Source of the DNA: Evernia prunastri
Lineage: Eukaryota; Ascomycota; Lecanoromycetes; Lecanorales; Parmeliaceae
Assembly (NCBI GenBank): GCA_003184365.1
Contig: NKYR01000049.1
Span: forward strand, 218,226-282,225
Length of the DNA: 64,000 nucleotides
Direction of reading: 5' to 3'
This document shows, in pieces, positions 21,146 to 33,897 of the stretch. Position 1 is the first letter of the stretch; the number at the start of each line of letters is the position of its first letter. The translations under genes and the position numbers were made by a program. Under the pieces are notes generated by a model that saw only the letters and a program-made list of their open reading frames with translations, was not told the DNA's origin and ran no database searches.

Positions 21146-21913
21146 AGAGGTTGCAATTTGCGTTCGTTCAGCTATGTAAATCGCCACAGTGATTGCAAGC
21201 GTGTATGTAGCATCAACCCTTTTGATCGCACGATCCTGTGGATTTGACCGAGCATTAGGGATGGTATTTGGGGAATGACCAGCTGTTAAAAGCTAGTATG
21301 TCTGGCAACGAAGGACTGATCCGATGACCTTCTTCTTGGACGATACTTTGTATGCATCGACATGATTGCACTTCATATGTAAACTTAAAATGTTCACCAA
21401 GCTCACTTTCTCGTGGTAAGCCACCGACCGTTCACGAGGACAGAACCACGTGCGCAAGCGAGTCTGACTTGACACTTGGTGTAGTAAGGGTCAGTCAAGA
21501 TTATTTACTGTTATAAAATCTCCAGTTTCTTGGAAACTGGCCGTTAGGGGCATTGTACTATGGCCAGAAGCGAGTCTCCCATTCGTTGAGGCATTCATTG
21601 GGCGCGTAGATCGCTGTCCACATGCACATGGCAAGTGGACGAGCATGCAGTAGCGGCAAATTAGAGTCGGCGACCAAATTTGAGCATGCTATATAGCATC
21701 GGGAGAGGTTAATCAGACAAGAATCATAAATACTCCATCAATGTCGCAGAATAATAAAAGGGGGATTTGTGAGATGTGTGGCTGAACGGATCAAGATCTG
21801 GCTGCTGCGCCCCGGAAGTCTTAGCGCCCTTCCCCGCTCGTTTCGAACTTCCCTACTTAGACTCAGCTGTTTATGTACATGTATATGTACATGTAGCACG
21901 ACCACTTCTAAAC
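21146..21913. promoter_or_regulatory. Upstream region of the GH127 gene with a near-palindrome
   Basis: It holds an extended near-palindrome of tacatg/catgta words at about 21871-21895 (tatgtacatgtatatgtaca), close to the GH127 start codon. Nothing else was recognised. Confidence 0.4.
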
Positions 21914-24487
21914 ATGCAATCACAGTCAAAGCATACCTATCTTTCGCATGATGTTGGCGACGTTATGCCGATACAACAGGGAGGACAAGAAGTGACAGCG
22001 GTCCCGCTGCGTACCGAAAAAGAATGGAAGGATCACAGCGTCCAGAATAAAACACAATCACGTAAAACGAAATGGCTGCAGGCAACGAAGTGGTTACCAT
22101 TGGCTCTCCTCTTCTACTTCTTCATCTCCTGGGCTCACCTAGGAAGCAACTATCACCCTTTTCAATACATTCAGGAGATCCCTTCGCGCTTAGCCGGTTG
22201 GCATTTCAGCATTTCGAGCACCAATTCCAATGTGACATGTCCGTACTTTGAATTCCTGCCTTTCCGAGCATGGCTGACTGTGTAGCACTGGTTCCCTTCA
22301 CCTTTCAACCGCTCCCACTGGGCTCCATCCGCCCATTGGGATGGACAAATGATCAGTTGACCCTTATGGCTGAAGGTCTAGCTGGACATCAGTATGACTT
22401 CTACCATTTGGTGCATGATTCCCCTTGGATCGGAGGAAACTCGGAGTATTCTGTACTCAATGAAGGCTTGCCTTATTGGTTCAATGGACTGGTCCCTCTT
22501 GCGTATGGTAAGCTTTTTCCGGACCAGGTTCTTTATGGGATATAGCGTAAGTCGGAGCTATATGACAAGAATTTCAAGTATCATACTTTTGAGACCCGTC
22601 TGAAAGCTCAGAGATTGCAATTCGGAGAGATGCTGACTCCTAAATCTCGATAGGTTTGAATGATTCTCGGCTGATTGCTCAGGTGAAGGATGCTACAGAG
22701 TACATAGTCGCACACCAATGGGACGATGGCTGGCTCGGTCCAGAAGCTCCTGTTGATCGAGATCTCTGGGCGCGATTCCCACTTTTTCTTGGACTAGTTC
22801 AGCTTATCGAAGCTGATGTTACTCAAGCCAACACAGTCATTCCTGCCATGTATTCTTTCATTAATCTGATGCACTCTATGCTGGCGGAGAATACGGGACT
22901 CACGCAGACCTGGGGTCGAGTAAGATTCCCAGACATGCTCATCTCTTTGCAGTGGTTGTATGAGAACTGGCCGCTTGGGAATCAGACGATGCTGCTTGAT
23001 ACCATGTCTCTGCTCGAGTCCCGTGGCTTCGACTGGTCTAGCTATTGGACTGAGGATAAATTCATCTTCGTTGACCTCGATACCCTTGAAGATCCTATTA
23101 CCGGTGACTCACCGATATTTCCATTTTTCCACGCAGTCAATGCTGCTCAAGGCCTCAAAGCCGGTGCGGCTGTCTACCGATTTAGAGGAAACGACTCAAT
23201 TTTACAGAACAATCGCGATGGGGTGAATTGGACGTTCAGCTACCATGGAGATTCGGCTGGAAGTATTATTGGGGACGAAAGAGAGTCCTCGATCAGCGCT
23301 AACAGAGGCTCTGAGCTATGTACAGCAGTCGAGACTATGTATTCAATGTCCTACTTGTATCAGACTCTCGGCGACAACTACTTTGCGGATCGATGCGAAC
23401 GTGCGGCTTTCAATGCGCTGCCCGTTAGCATAACAGCAGATCATTGGGGCCACCAGTATCTTGCTGTGGCTAGTGAGCCGTACGCACAGATATTGTCTGA
23501 CGGGACCCCATTCTGGAACGTTCGAGACACTGGAATCATCTACGGATTGGGTAAGAGTCTACATAGAGACTTCTTTCCAGCTGGCACTGACCCAATATAG
23601 AACCCAACTATCCATGCTGTACAGTCAATATGCCACAAGGGCTCCCGAAATTTCTCTCTGCTTCCTTTGTGGAGATTGGCGACAACGACGTAGGCCACGC
23701 CCTACTCGGCCCAGCTCAAGTCTCCTTTACCACGAAGATGATCACTGATATCGTGATCACATGCACGACCAATTATCCATTCAGTTCAGTACTCTATTAC
23801 AACGTCACCACCACTTCCCCGTTCACTTTCCACCTCCGCGTACCGTCATGGTCTGCACTGGACAATTCCTCAATCAGTGTAAACGACCGTGAGGCAATGT
23901 CGCTCACTCCTCACAACCATACAGGAATGATGCCTATTTCTCTAGAGTCCGGAACAAGTACATTGACCTACACCATTGGCGCTAATATCCGCGTTGAACA
24001 ACGAGCAAATTCAACCATCGCTGTCTACTATGGCGCGGTGCTCTATGCCCTCGACGTTGGACAAACAGTCACCCCGCTAGCCAACTCCCTGTACAACATC
24101 TCCTACTCCGGTGGCACCCCCTACAACACCAGCGCACCATCTCTTCCTCAGCAGATTCATGACTTCGCATATACAAACACCAAACCCTGGAACATGGCGG
24201 TCGACATCTCGACCCTGACCTTTCACACCACGTTCAACAGTACACCAGAACCGGCCCTGCAGAATCCCATTTTCGACTATCAAGCTCCACCTACATACAT
24301 CTCCGGCAAAGGCTGCCAAATTGACTGGCTGCTATACAACAGCCTGCCGGCACCGTTGCCCGCTCTACCCGAGGGTTCGCGTCATCGAAACTGTACCGGC
24401 AACGTAACGGATGTGGTATTGAGGCCGTATGGGAGTCTGAAGAATCATATGGCTGAGCTTCCGACGGTTGATCTCGCTATCACTTGA
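21914..24487 (+). CDS. Glycoside hydrolase family 127-like (DUF1680), membrane-anchored
   Basis: Exons 21914-22196, 22286-22507, 22654-23550 and 23601-24487 sum to a 762-residue protein. One hydrophobic segment near residues 60-76 (WLPLALLFYFFISWAHL) follows a basic stretch, suggesting a type II signal anchor. The catalytic part starts with FTFQPLPLGSIRPLGWTNDQ. The zinc/cysteine site known from bacterial beta-L-arabinofuranosidases appears complete: E-L-C in SELCTAVETMYSM and the C-C pair in EPNYPCCTVNMPQG, the latter built across the last intron. Many N-x-S/T sites in the C-terminal half fit a secreted or lumenal protein. The likely role is release of terminal arabinofuranose or a related sugar from plant or glycoprotein glycans; the substrate is not proved. 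The first intron has an unusual gttggc donor and is the weakest junction. Confidence 0.82.
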
Positions 24488-25499
24488 TCACGGATGCCAC
24501 AAAATTGAGAGCACGCAGCACGCATAACGACATACGAGAGACATCATATGAAGAGTGATGGTGAATGACAATGTTTCTGTATAAATAAAGAAAAAAAGCA
24601 TGATTGCGTATTGTCGCCATCTGACTACGCATTCAAGAGGCGAAAAATTGAAAATGTATTGAAGTGTATTTAGTCTTGTATATATTGGTTGGATCTTCAG
24701 AACCAAGCTTTCTGCATACACTCCGCAGCGGTCTACCTCATTACAACATCCATCAAGACTTGACGCAAACAAACGTAACAGCGTAAGGCTCTGACAGAAA
24801 GCAACAGTATCCTTCTGCTAGGTACATGCAGGAGACATCAGCGAACTGGCGTAAAGCCAACAGTAACTTAACCCTATCACCAACCCAATTCATCTCAATA
24901 AGTGCCCACTCTTTTCCTAGCCGTCCTGTCCTTTGTTGTTTCGGGACTGGTGCGTATTTAAATGACTTGATTCATCACAACGGCTTCGAGAAAAAGGCCA
25001 TTCGCCTCTCCTCTCTATTCCAATCCTGCTTTTCGCTTCGAGCTCCTCGCTTCAGAGATGCCAGAATGCCACTTGGAGTGTGAGTGTGCGTGTATTGTCG
25101 CGTTCGAGATGTACGACATACTCCCCAAGAGGGAAGCGAGAAGCTTCGCGTACAGCGGAATGCCGGTACGTGCAGTTTCGGCAGATCGCTAGAGGTTATT
25201 CATGGTTGAATGAGCGCAGCAGGGAAGATGGCGCGTTTCGTTACACTTCCAGGGTATTCCGAATCATGCGAAAATCGGCATAGTTGTATAATTGAATTAT
25301 TAGTAAAATTGTCCAGCCCGGAGAGTTGTCTAGCCCCGAACTGGATCTAGGAACAGCACTCACCATGGCCAATCCTTAGTGAAGGTGATGGTCTAGAGGG
25401 AATGGTATAAAGTAGTGCGTGTTCTTTGGTCTAATGTCGCCTGATCTGGACTGAAGATATGTAAACCTTATCATCACTCTGCACTCACGAACATCGGAT
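24488..25499. other. Intergenic region, nothing recognised
   Basis: About 1 kb after the GH127 gene. The first part looks like an AT-rich 3' region. The remainder has no supported frame. Confidence 0.45.
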
Positions 25500-28200
25500 C
25501 CGATCTCTTATCCTAATAAGCCCAAAGTTTCGAAATACTTTATCGGGGTCTCGGCGTAGTATATGCGATACGGAGATAGTATCTCCTCATGCTCTTCGTC
25601 TTCGGAACCACGTTTCAAGTGCTATATAATTTTGAGTCCTTCTCGTAGGCTATACATCTCGATATAGTCGAACTGTCGATAAGACTCGTTCAGGGTATCA
25701 ATAGTGTTATGAGCTTCATCAGGATGTTCGATGTTGAGATGCTCGAGGATTTCTGCTTCTGTGAAGGACCGACGATGATACTGTCTAAAAGAATATATTT
25801 ATATCACGCGGTCGTCCATATTTGAATATGCATTAAGAGTGGGTTCGCATTAGTCATGACGGAGCGACAGCTGAGCTATTCGCATATGAATCGATCAGTG
25901 TTATGCTGTTTCGTTTCAGCCTGTGGGTTATCAGTGTCTCTTGTGAAGAGGCATATTGATATCAACATATATCATAGAGCAAATTCGTTTCCTCCATCGA
26001 ACCATATTTGTTGTCTTCTACGCCTATAATGGCTTCCCCGTCTTCGTCTTCCTCTTGTGTTGCTACCAATTGTTGTGGATCCTCGGCAGGAAGAAGATTT
26101 CCTGCGAGTAAGCAGGCATCAGGTAAGTAAGAAGCATGAAGAACAGTTGAAATTTCGGTGGTAGTATAGATTGATGATCAAAACCTGTAGCACAGTTCTT
26201 TGCGGAAGGTTGCTATCCTCCTCGCGGGAATGCGCTCGTTAAGAAAGAAACGTAGTGAAGGAAGGGCGGCTCGATCCTCCTCGTGGGAACAGGCGGCCTG
26301 GAAGAAAGGGTAAGCGGAAGGTTTCCCTCCTTGCTGGAAAGGCGGCATTGAGCTTTGCGGAGCACCGCGAAAGGAAGACTCTGCGGGAACACCGCGAAAG
26401 AGGACTCTGAGCCTTGCGGAAGAGACCTATTTTCTTCGGTCTACTGTTGTACAACTGCTTCAGAACCGCAGTGCTACGTTTTACGCCCAGCTCGGTGGCC
26501 AAGTTGGCTAGTTAGCTTTTTTCAATTCCCTCTTCCGTGGGCTCGCCAGTCGCATCGTGTATGATCTCTCGCGGCATGAAGAGTTTGGACCCATACCCCA
26601 TTGTGTCTTTCCAAGCCGCGTACTGTGCAGTGGGCTGCTTATTTTCATGGTTGAACACCGCGGTAGCGAGATCAGGAAAATTTTGCTTTGCAGTTCGTCC
26701 TGGACTGACGAAAGCATCCATAGACTTGAGTGCCGTATTTGGGAAAGAGCTGAATCCTTCGATATCGGCCTGACGTTGGATGAATTCTCCTTTCATCTTG
26801 TTTAAAGACGGGAAGAGTTTCGACGCCTTTTTCAGAAGGCGTATGGAATTATGTGCTCCGCAAGAAGGGATTGAGTCATGCTGTCTATTCGTTAAGTACT
26901 GTGGCCATCGCCACTGCTTTCCACTCCGCGGCTTCTGGTCTTTTTCGCATCCTTACCATGCTTTCTTCGGCCTCCTTGCAGTTGCCGCAGCTGACCTCTT
27001 CCTTCTCATTCTCGTCAGAGTCAATATCCACCCCGAAAACGTAGTCCGGGAAAACAGCTGCAGGTCTTTCCGTCCGTCCTCGTCTTTCTTCATAAGCTCA
27101 GCGTTTTTAGCGCTGGAGTCCACCAGTTGAACAAATTCTCGAGTTTCAAACATGGTCTTGGTCTCCGTCCAATCCAAGGTCTCTCTGCTCGTGGCCCTTT
27201 GAAGGTCAGTACGATGTCAATGTCTCCACCCGGCTCGACCGACAGGTGAAAGTTTGGAATAATAAAATCAATGGGACAGCTTGGCAGACTCAGGGGGCAG
27301 TCCGGGCGTATCGTCTACCGGATCAGATTTGGGCCCATAGAGAGCGTCTTGCCGTGAGGGAAACCGGGCAATGTCTCAGTGGTCTGTGGATTATGTAAAT
27401 ATAGGTAACTGATGCGTTAAGAGAGCAGAATATATGGATCAAGAAGTACGTAACACCAGCATGTAACAGATGGCTATCCAAGTTTTGCCTAAGCCACCGA
27501 CATCGGACAAAATGCATGCTCGAATGTGCGGATCACTGTAGAAATCGATGAGGGCTTTCACACGAATAGGTTGCCAGAATTTCAGCTCTCACGACAGTGC
27601 CATGGCTGGCATGCGAAGAATGCTATTGTCGCCATCCCAAGGACTCTTTAGTATTCCACAGGCTGCTTGTAAGTCTTCTCGCCGGTATTCGACTTTATCG
27701 AAATACTGCTGCTCGACGTCGAATGCTTTTGCAGAGGTTTCCGTGGATAGCTGCAACAAAGACCTTTTGGAGAAATCTGAGAAAAGGCCAAAAGGACTTA
27801 CCCATGCTATATCAATTAATAAGAGATAAAGTTTTTCAACAGCTTACATAGCTATAGTATCCATTATAAATTATATCATAGGTAGCTTGTCCTTCAGAAC
27901 CAAACTCAAAGCCGAGTGTCTCTGCATAAAATGCGTAAGGCCAACACCACCAATCATTAATTTTTCTGCTTTCATCTCCGCTTCTTCTTGGCATCATAAC
28001 GGACGAAATGTAAGGAAATAGCCTCTGAGGAAGCATTGGACTTCGTCTACTGATGCTGTTGGAGAAGGAACGGTAGGAAAAATAATGAATCTTCCTTATC
28101 TGAGACACTGGGCTTTCTTCACGACTTTCTGCCCTCGGCCCTTTGAAGGTCACGGTGGTGTTAGTGTCTCCACTCGACTCCACCTACATGCGTCTCCGGT
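25500..28200 (-). pseudogene. Decayed SNF2-family helicase-like gene
   Basis: On the minus strand at 27582-27445 the frame reads ELKFWQPIRVKALIDFY, then HIRACILSDVGGLGKTWIAICYML. This is the Q-like and Walker A region of SNF2 ATPases, which normally read LADxxGLGKT. It is preceded in frame by a TGA. Coding-like blocks continue downstream on the same strand: 27177-26960, 26880-26512, 26110-25880 and 25790-25510. They are broken by frameshifts and by TGA, TAA or TAG codons, several of which are one C-to-T change from Gln or Arg codons. An upstream block (28183-27836) may be the N-terminal part. Only the ATP-binding motif is recognisable. That all blocks belong to one gene is inferred from strand and order. 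The gene cannot make an intact ATPase. Confidence 0.5.
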
Positions 28201-30781
28201 GCGTCTCGTTATCGACCACAGGCCACGACTTGCCGGGTTCGTGAGCGCGTATCGCTCTAGGGTGTCCGTGCAGGACCCTTTAGTCGTGTAGCGGAGTGCT
28301 GATGTGACGCGTTCGGTACCGCTCCCAGCTACGGTGTTGTAAAGCTTGTCAGATTGGGTATAGACCGTAAGCGACAAGGACGAGGATTCTTTGTCGGTGT
28401 GGTAGCTCCTAGCAGGGCCAGGGAAGAATCAACATCTTTGGCATCGATTCGATCCGAGCTTTCCCAAGCGTATATATAAACTTGCTGGACAAACCGCAAC
28501 TTGGCCCGTGCACACAAACAAGCTCACAGGTTTGTCATCAGTTCGGACTCGTAGAAACAAATTTCTTGAGCTGCATCCACCAATCTACCACACGCTCCGC
28601 TTTTTCTGCTGCTCAGCGGTCACAGCACGCTTGTCAGCAAACCCAACACAGATCCGCAGCATGGATGACGCTGCGAGTGAGTACAGGTTCCAAAGCTTGC
28701 GCTATTCATCTATCCCTAGATTTCTGAGACCGACGGCGTCCACAACATGTCGATGTTATTCGGAGGAACGAAGATCAGGGCAAGACCAACGGCCAAGTCA
28801 CCCATTTCCTGACATTCGGATCCCGGCTGGAATGGACAGACACAAAACCAGTCGCCCGTCGGACAGCGGTTTCCGAGAGGCGCGTCATGTTTGCAGTGAC
28901 GACGTTTCGGAGGTTTCTCTTTCCACTCGAGTCGCATCTGTCACGAATTGGACCGTCTGGGGACAGTCTACCAGTTCTCCGCCAGTAGCGGTATTCCCTG
29001 TTGCATAACACCATATCAAGTTCTTTGCATCAATTGAGGTACCTTTTGTTATGCCACATATTTCTCTCCCTCTACCTCCTATACAATTGGAAGCGAAACA
29101 CGGCGATACCACTGCCCTCAAATGTCTGCATGTTAAGACATTTAGCCAAAGAGCTCATGCGTGGGGTTGATGTTACAGCCTTTTTAACAATGTCATATTG
29201 ATGATTGGTCTTGGAATGAGGGTGCGCAACAACATGTACGTGCCTTAAAGTTGCTTCATCCAGCAGCTTCTCCTCTTCATCTACTGTCGTTCCGCCCGCA
29301 TTTAATTTCTTCCTGAGTGATATTCTTGCGCTCCACGTGCTCGGTAAATTCAAAGTATTCAATTCAGTAAGCGTGAAAGCTCCTGGGATTCGGAATCGAT
29401 CCCAGGGTATTTTTATATTGACAGTGATCAAAGTTGAAAGCGATCGAAGCTCAGGCTGCCGATGTCCCAGTACTGGTGGCTGCCACCATGCATCATCACA
29501 AATGCTGAGGTCAGGTGATTACAGCTTCTGCCAGAGACACCTGGTTTCTGGCCGGTAAATTTTGCTGAAATTAGGATTCTGGGTGATGCTGAGGTAAGAA
29601 TGTCTACAACTAATAACGATCATAAATTTGGTGAAGAGTAGCGAGTCTTGAAAAACTCATCCGTCTTCAGAGAGTATAGTAATGACAATGATGAAATAGA
29701 CGACATTGCTTGGCTTGAAGCCCACACCGGTGGCACAGATAGCACGTTTGGTATGACATTTACATATGGATAGCATAGCTCGAGAAAAAAAAACAGCGTT
29801 GTATAATCCTAGCAACTCGTTCAGGGCTAGTGAGATGACATGGGAAGGACGGGTTTGAATCTCGGTGGCAGTGGGGTGCGGTCAATCCGACAATATAGGG
29901 TCTTCCTTCTCTTCCCTACGCTTAGCAGCAGCATGAGAAGCGAGCGTCAAGGCTGGCGCCGATAAAGACAAGCATTGGTGATCTTATGGCCCTGTCTGTG
30001 TTTATCTCAACACGAGTCTTTGGTGATGGCTTTTGGTATCCACTGCGTGCAATTCGGCCGCGATAATTCTGTATGTGTATATATGGGCCTGATTTTGAAC
30101 AGGTCCTGAAGGCTCTTAAGGAAAACGCCGCGAAAAATGTGTTGCACAATGACCTTGGAGAAGGCTGTGAGAAAATATCTTAGTATATCCATAGCCCCTA
30201 GACAAGACTGTGATCTATTATAAAGTGTAATCGAGTACGATAAGTGAGCTGTACATTTATTGAATGGCGGTGACGGATTTGTGATGGTATTGTCGAACTT
30301 GTGACAGACAAATAAGTCGAAGCTACATCAGAAGTATCTTCAACAAAGGTATCTAGAATGTGAACGTAGGTATATAAGATGAATGCAAGTCTTGTAGATC
30401 GAGGAAGATGGGTGAAGTACCAAGGAGTAATCGAGAAGAAGAGCACCTTGAACTGACGTAGTAGCTAGTGAATTTAAAGGTAGTGTAGAATCATCGAATA
30501 CTTGACGCTCATAAGTAATAAAGCATCAACTGACGGCTAGGCAAAAGGCCTCTTCCTACTCTGACTGACTGCCAGTGATCTTCTGCTTCACCTAGTACGG
30601 TCCGTAATTGCAGTCATGCGATAATTGCCGTGTTGAGCTCCTTAGCTTCAGAGAAAATATTCCCAAAGCCTCAGTGACGCCTTCCTGTATTTCGCGGTCT
30701 TGATGTTTGAAATCCGGTTGTATTCCCCTTGGCGGCAGTGACCGTGGTTGCTCCACCCATAAGCCTGCTTCTGCCCATGCA
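28201..30781. other. Accessory region without a supported gene
   Basis: Short overlapping frames occur on both strands (for example 28508-29008 plus, 29431-29072 minus) with no recognisable domains. Their starts are often non-ATG. A poly-A run lies at 29786-29794. This stretch appears to be decayed or non-coding DNA between the SNF2 relic and the RING-like frame. Confidence 0.4.
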
Positions 30782-31003
30782 TTAGATGTGCTTGTGGCAG
30801 TATCGGCAGGCTGGCTGAATCCACCTTAACGACATCTTCGGTGCCACCGTCGTCTTGCTCACATGCACAAAGCACAGCGACTTGCCACAGCAAACTGTAT
30901 CCACTCTCTCGGTCTCTTCGATATGCAAATAGCAATTGATACATATCGTGCACTGGAAGCCTTTGTTCGCTGCCGCCAGCCTGTGTCTCAGCATCTCGTA
31001 CAT
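30782..31003 (-). CDS. Small RING-finger-like protein, possibly a gene fragment
   Basis: A complete ATG-to-stop frame of 73 codons. Cysteine and histidine spacing resembles a RING finger: C18-x2-C21, then C38-C39-G-K-S-L-C44-x2-H47 and C66-x2-C69 (ACRYCHKHI). The usual His after the third Cys is a Lys, so metal binding may be altered. The sequence around the second pair is close to the C-C-G-x-x-x-C core of fungal RING proteins. At 73 residues it is short for an E3 ligase. It could be one exon of a longer gene, but no clear flanking exon was found. No homologue is recognised. Confidence 0.35.
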   Translation of the reverse strand: MYEMLRHRLAAANKGFQCTICINCYLHIEETERVDTVCCGKSLCFVHVSKTTVAPKMSLRWIQPACRYCHKHI

Positions 31004-31621
31004 CTTTCTCTTCTCTGATCATCTTTCTTGCCTTCCAGCGGTCTCTATGCGAGCAAAACGTTCTGGCCCAACTTCTTCTGGGCTTTTTTCCCGCAAGTTT
31101 GGGAGTCTGATCATGGAGTGTTTGGACGAACGGTTCTGGGAGTCAGGTGGACGTCCGTGGCGATGTTTTACGCAGACAGAATGCGACTCAACCAAGAAGT
31201 ACAGCCAATGACTTTACTAGACATATGACCATAGAAAAAGAACCAGACCAAAATTTGGAAAGATGGGGTTATCTTTTACATATCCGGAAAAACTAGGCCA
31301 AGACAAGAGTAGGCCGGGGGGACTTTAGCGCATGAACCATAGTAGAGAGCATGTACAGCAATTGTGTGGAGAGCATGTGAATGAAGAACTGACAGGCTGG
31401 GTCAGCAAAAGCAGACGCGTAGTGTATGCCACGCCCAACGAAAAGCAGACTATTGATACAAGTCTGGGAAAACTTCTTAGGATGAGTCAACGTTATGTCA
31501 GGTAAGTGGTGGCCGAAGAACCCGTGGAGTTGATGGATAAAGCTCGCGCAGGTGAAATTTTGAAACGATCAAAGGATGACGCCAAGAAGAAGACTGAAAA
31601 TAATTCCTGTACATCAGTATC
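31004..31621. other. Intergenic region, nothing recognised
   Basis: About 600 bp between the RING-like frame and the 3' end of the Vps38 gene. No convincing gene signal was seen. Confidence 0.45.
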
Positions 31622-33557
31622 TCACGTATCCTGTGTCCCATCTGCTACTCTTTTGATATCGCGATAAGGTTGCTTCCCGTTCATCAGCGGACTCTTCTCG
31701 GCCTCTTGTTTCTGTTCACTAGCTCTCCTTTGCTCACTAATACTGCCACTCTCCAAAACCTTGGCTCCACCTTTCTTCCTCACGGGTAAGTCTCCTTTGC
31801 CTGCAGTCAACACAGTGAGCAAGTACTTGAGGTTTGGCAGCGTGTGTCTTTGATCCACCATCCTCGATCCTTGCCTACTCATCAGAAGCTCGATGTCCGA
31901 ATTGAGTAGAAATACTCCATACTCAAATCTATAAGTGACCGCCCCCTTCTCATAAAGTGGGAACGTGCGGGCTGCATCTGATTGCATGTTCGTAGAGATC
32001 GGGTCAAAGATGGTGGATGTTGAGCCATGAGGCGTAGGTGGATAAGGAAGTGGAGCCGAAAGATAGAATGAGAGCAGATGAGTGACGTGGGCCACGATGC
32101 CAAGGGCAGCAGCAGCCACTGCAGGGTCAGTGTCGAGAGAGGTAGATGGAGATGCAGCATTTGGCAAGTACAAATCTCGGATGGTGAAGGAAAGAGGCTT
32201 GTGGTCGATAGGCTCGATCGGGTAGATTCGCAAAAGATCTTCACAAATTCGGCGAATTTGACCCGAAATCGATGTCTTTGTCGTCTGCAAAAGTGACTTT
32301 CGAAAGCTGAGGTTCGTTCGTGCTAATGCAAGGTTTGTTTGCGCTCTCTGTTGTGTGGTGCCTCCGGAAATAATAGCATCGCGACGGGCTTTCAGGCTAG
32401 CCTGCAGCTCAGATCGCCGAAACTGGGCAGTGGTGAGTTGCCTTCGACATCCTGTGAGCGAGCGGTTGGTGGAGGCCAAGCTCTGTTCAGCTTGCGAAGA
32501 GGACTTGATAATGTCCGACGATTGCTTTTGTTCTTCCAAGAGATGATTGATTTGTGAAGCGAGCTTCTCACGAGTGGAAAGAGCATCTTGAATGCAATCA
32601 TCAAGATTTGACAAACGCATTAAGGCATCAAAAGAGGATGTAGGTTGCAGTCCGTGTGGTTGCTTAATTTGTTTTGGAGCAGCCGGGACAGGCTCATCTA
32701 GTGGCAGGTCGGTAAAGCTGGTATAAATGCCGTCTGAAAGGTGGAATAGTATGCAATTGTGAGGAAATGGATGGTGGAAGCTCTCAAGCTAAATACTCAA
32801 GGCTGTCAGAAATGGCTGGAGATAACGGAGTGACTTAGACGCACAGATTTACCAATGAATTGCAGAGAGCGAAGACACAATCGTAACTCAACTAGTAAGA
32901 TATACTGTTCCATGTTCTCCGTCTTCACCCAGTATTTTACAGTCAGCTCATCAAGTCGAGTCACCGCAGGACCGTAGACATTAAGGTCGAAAAAACGAAA
33001 ACTTGGATTCATAGCTTTCTCGATGATCTCGCTCACGTATATGGGCTCGTCCATGCCAGAACAGTGGAGTGAAAACCATGTATCGGCCATCCTCTCCCTG
33101 GCCACATCCTCCAACTTCGTCTGTCTGGCTCCTGGAGGCGCATTTGCCCAATTGAGGGTGCTTTTCCTCCTGAGCTTGATTGGAGGCTTTGGCCTTGCTC
33201 GTACATCACTCCCTGAGTCCTCCACCTCGGCTAAGTCTTTCAATTTGGGTGGTGACCTGAGGTCACTTGATGACCTCGAATGCTCAAGCTTGTTCTCGCG
33301 CTGAGAGAGGATTTTGGCGGGGGTCATTAGCGCGTGAGGTAGGGACTCGTCATCGATGGTCTTCCCACGGGCTTTGGCACGGGGTAAAGAGAGGGTTAGG
33401 TTTCGTAGAGAGATGCCTTGGAGATGCCGAAGTTTGCGATTCTGAGTGTCGCCAAAGCCGTCAGCTAAAGCGCGCAAATTCAGACCTCACTCTAATGGTT
33501 AGGAAAAACTGACTGAAGGCAGCAGCCAAGGCCTCTCTCGGGAGAGCCCTTTGACAT
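31622..33557 (-). CDS. vps38: Vps38/UVRAG-family subunit of PI3-kinase complex II
   Basis: Exons 33441-32845 and 32788-31622 give a C2-like N-terminal half, a central coiled coil and a C-terminal BARA-like half. The splice joins FIGKS to LESFHHPFPHNCILFHLSDG, a strongly family-like junction. The coiled coil (CIQDALSTREKLASQINHLL onward) precedes RIYPIEPIDHKPLSFTIRDL and VTYRFEYGVFLLNSDIELLM, which match fungal UVRAG/Vps38 proteins. The protein would act with Vps34, Vps15 and Vps30/Atg6 on endosomes to make PI3P for vacuolar sorting. The first exon is unresolved. An ATG at 33557 with a 16-codon exon ending at 33510 keeps the frame (603 residues in total), but the donor is weak. Atg14 is a distant relative and less likely, given the C2-like part. 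Confidence 0.83.
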
Positions 33558-33897
33558 CGTCTCCTCTGATTTTTGTTACATGTTGGCTAGACATGACGGA
33601 GAGGTGCCTTGCATTGGATTCGTGGTGACCGCAAAGGAGTGCAAGGCATTATCGATGATTCGTAAGAACTTAGCAGACGCTCAAGCTCTATACCAGGAAA
33701 GACCAAAGAAAATTTATACTTGTGCGAAAAGTAAACATCAAATTGCAGGTTGTCGCATGCGCTGAAGAGAGACGCGGCCTGATTCCGCGCTAGCGCAAGA
33801 GCTTCATATCGAATTGGTGAAGCGAGGTGAGATACCTATTGTCTTTACCTTAACCCGGGCGAACAGCGGCACTCATTCGTTCCATACCAAATATCAG

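Noticed and set aside
28508..29008. Plus-strand frame of 166 codons
   Set aside because: No domain, no splice support, composition like random sequence, and it overlaps opposite-strand frames of similar quality.
29072..29431. Minus-strand frame of 119 codons
   Set aside because: It starts with TTG rather than ATG and has no recognised motif, so it is not called, though a decayed exon is possible.
29786..29880. Poly-A run with nearby short repeats as a retroposed copy or tRNA-like gene
   Set aside because: No tRNA cloverleaf, no target duplication and no upstream coding copy could be found.
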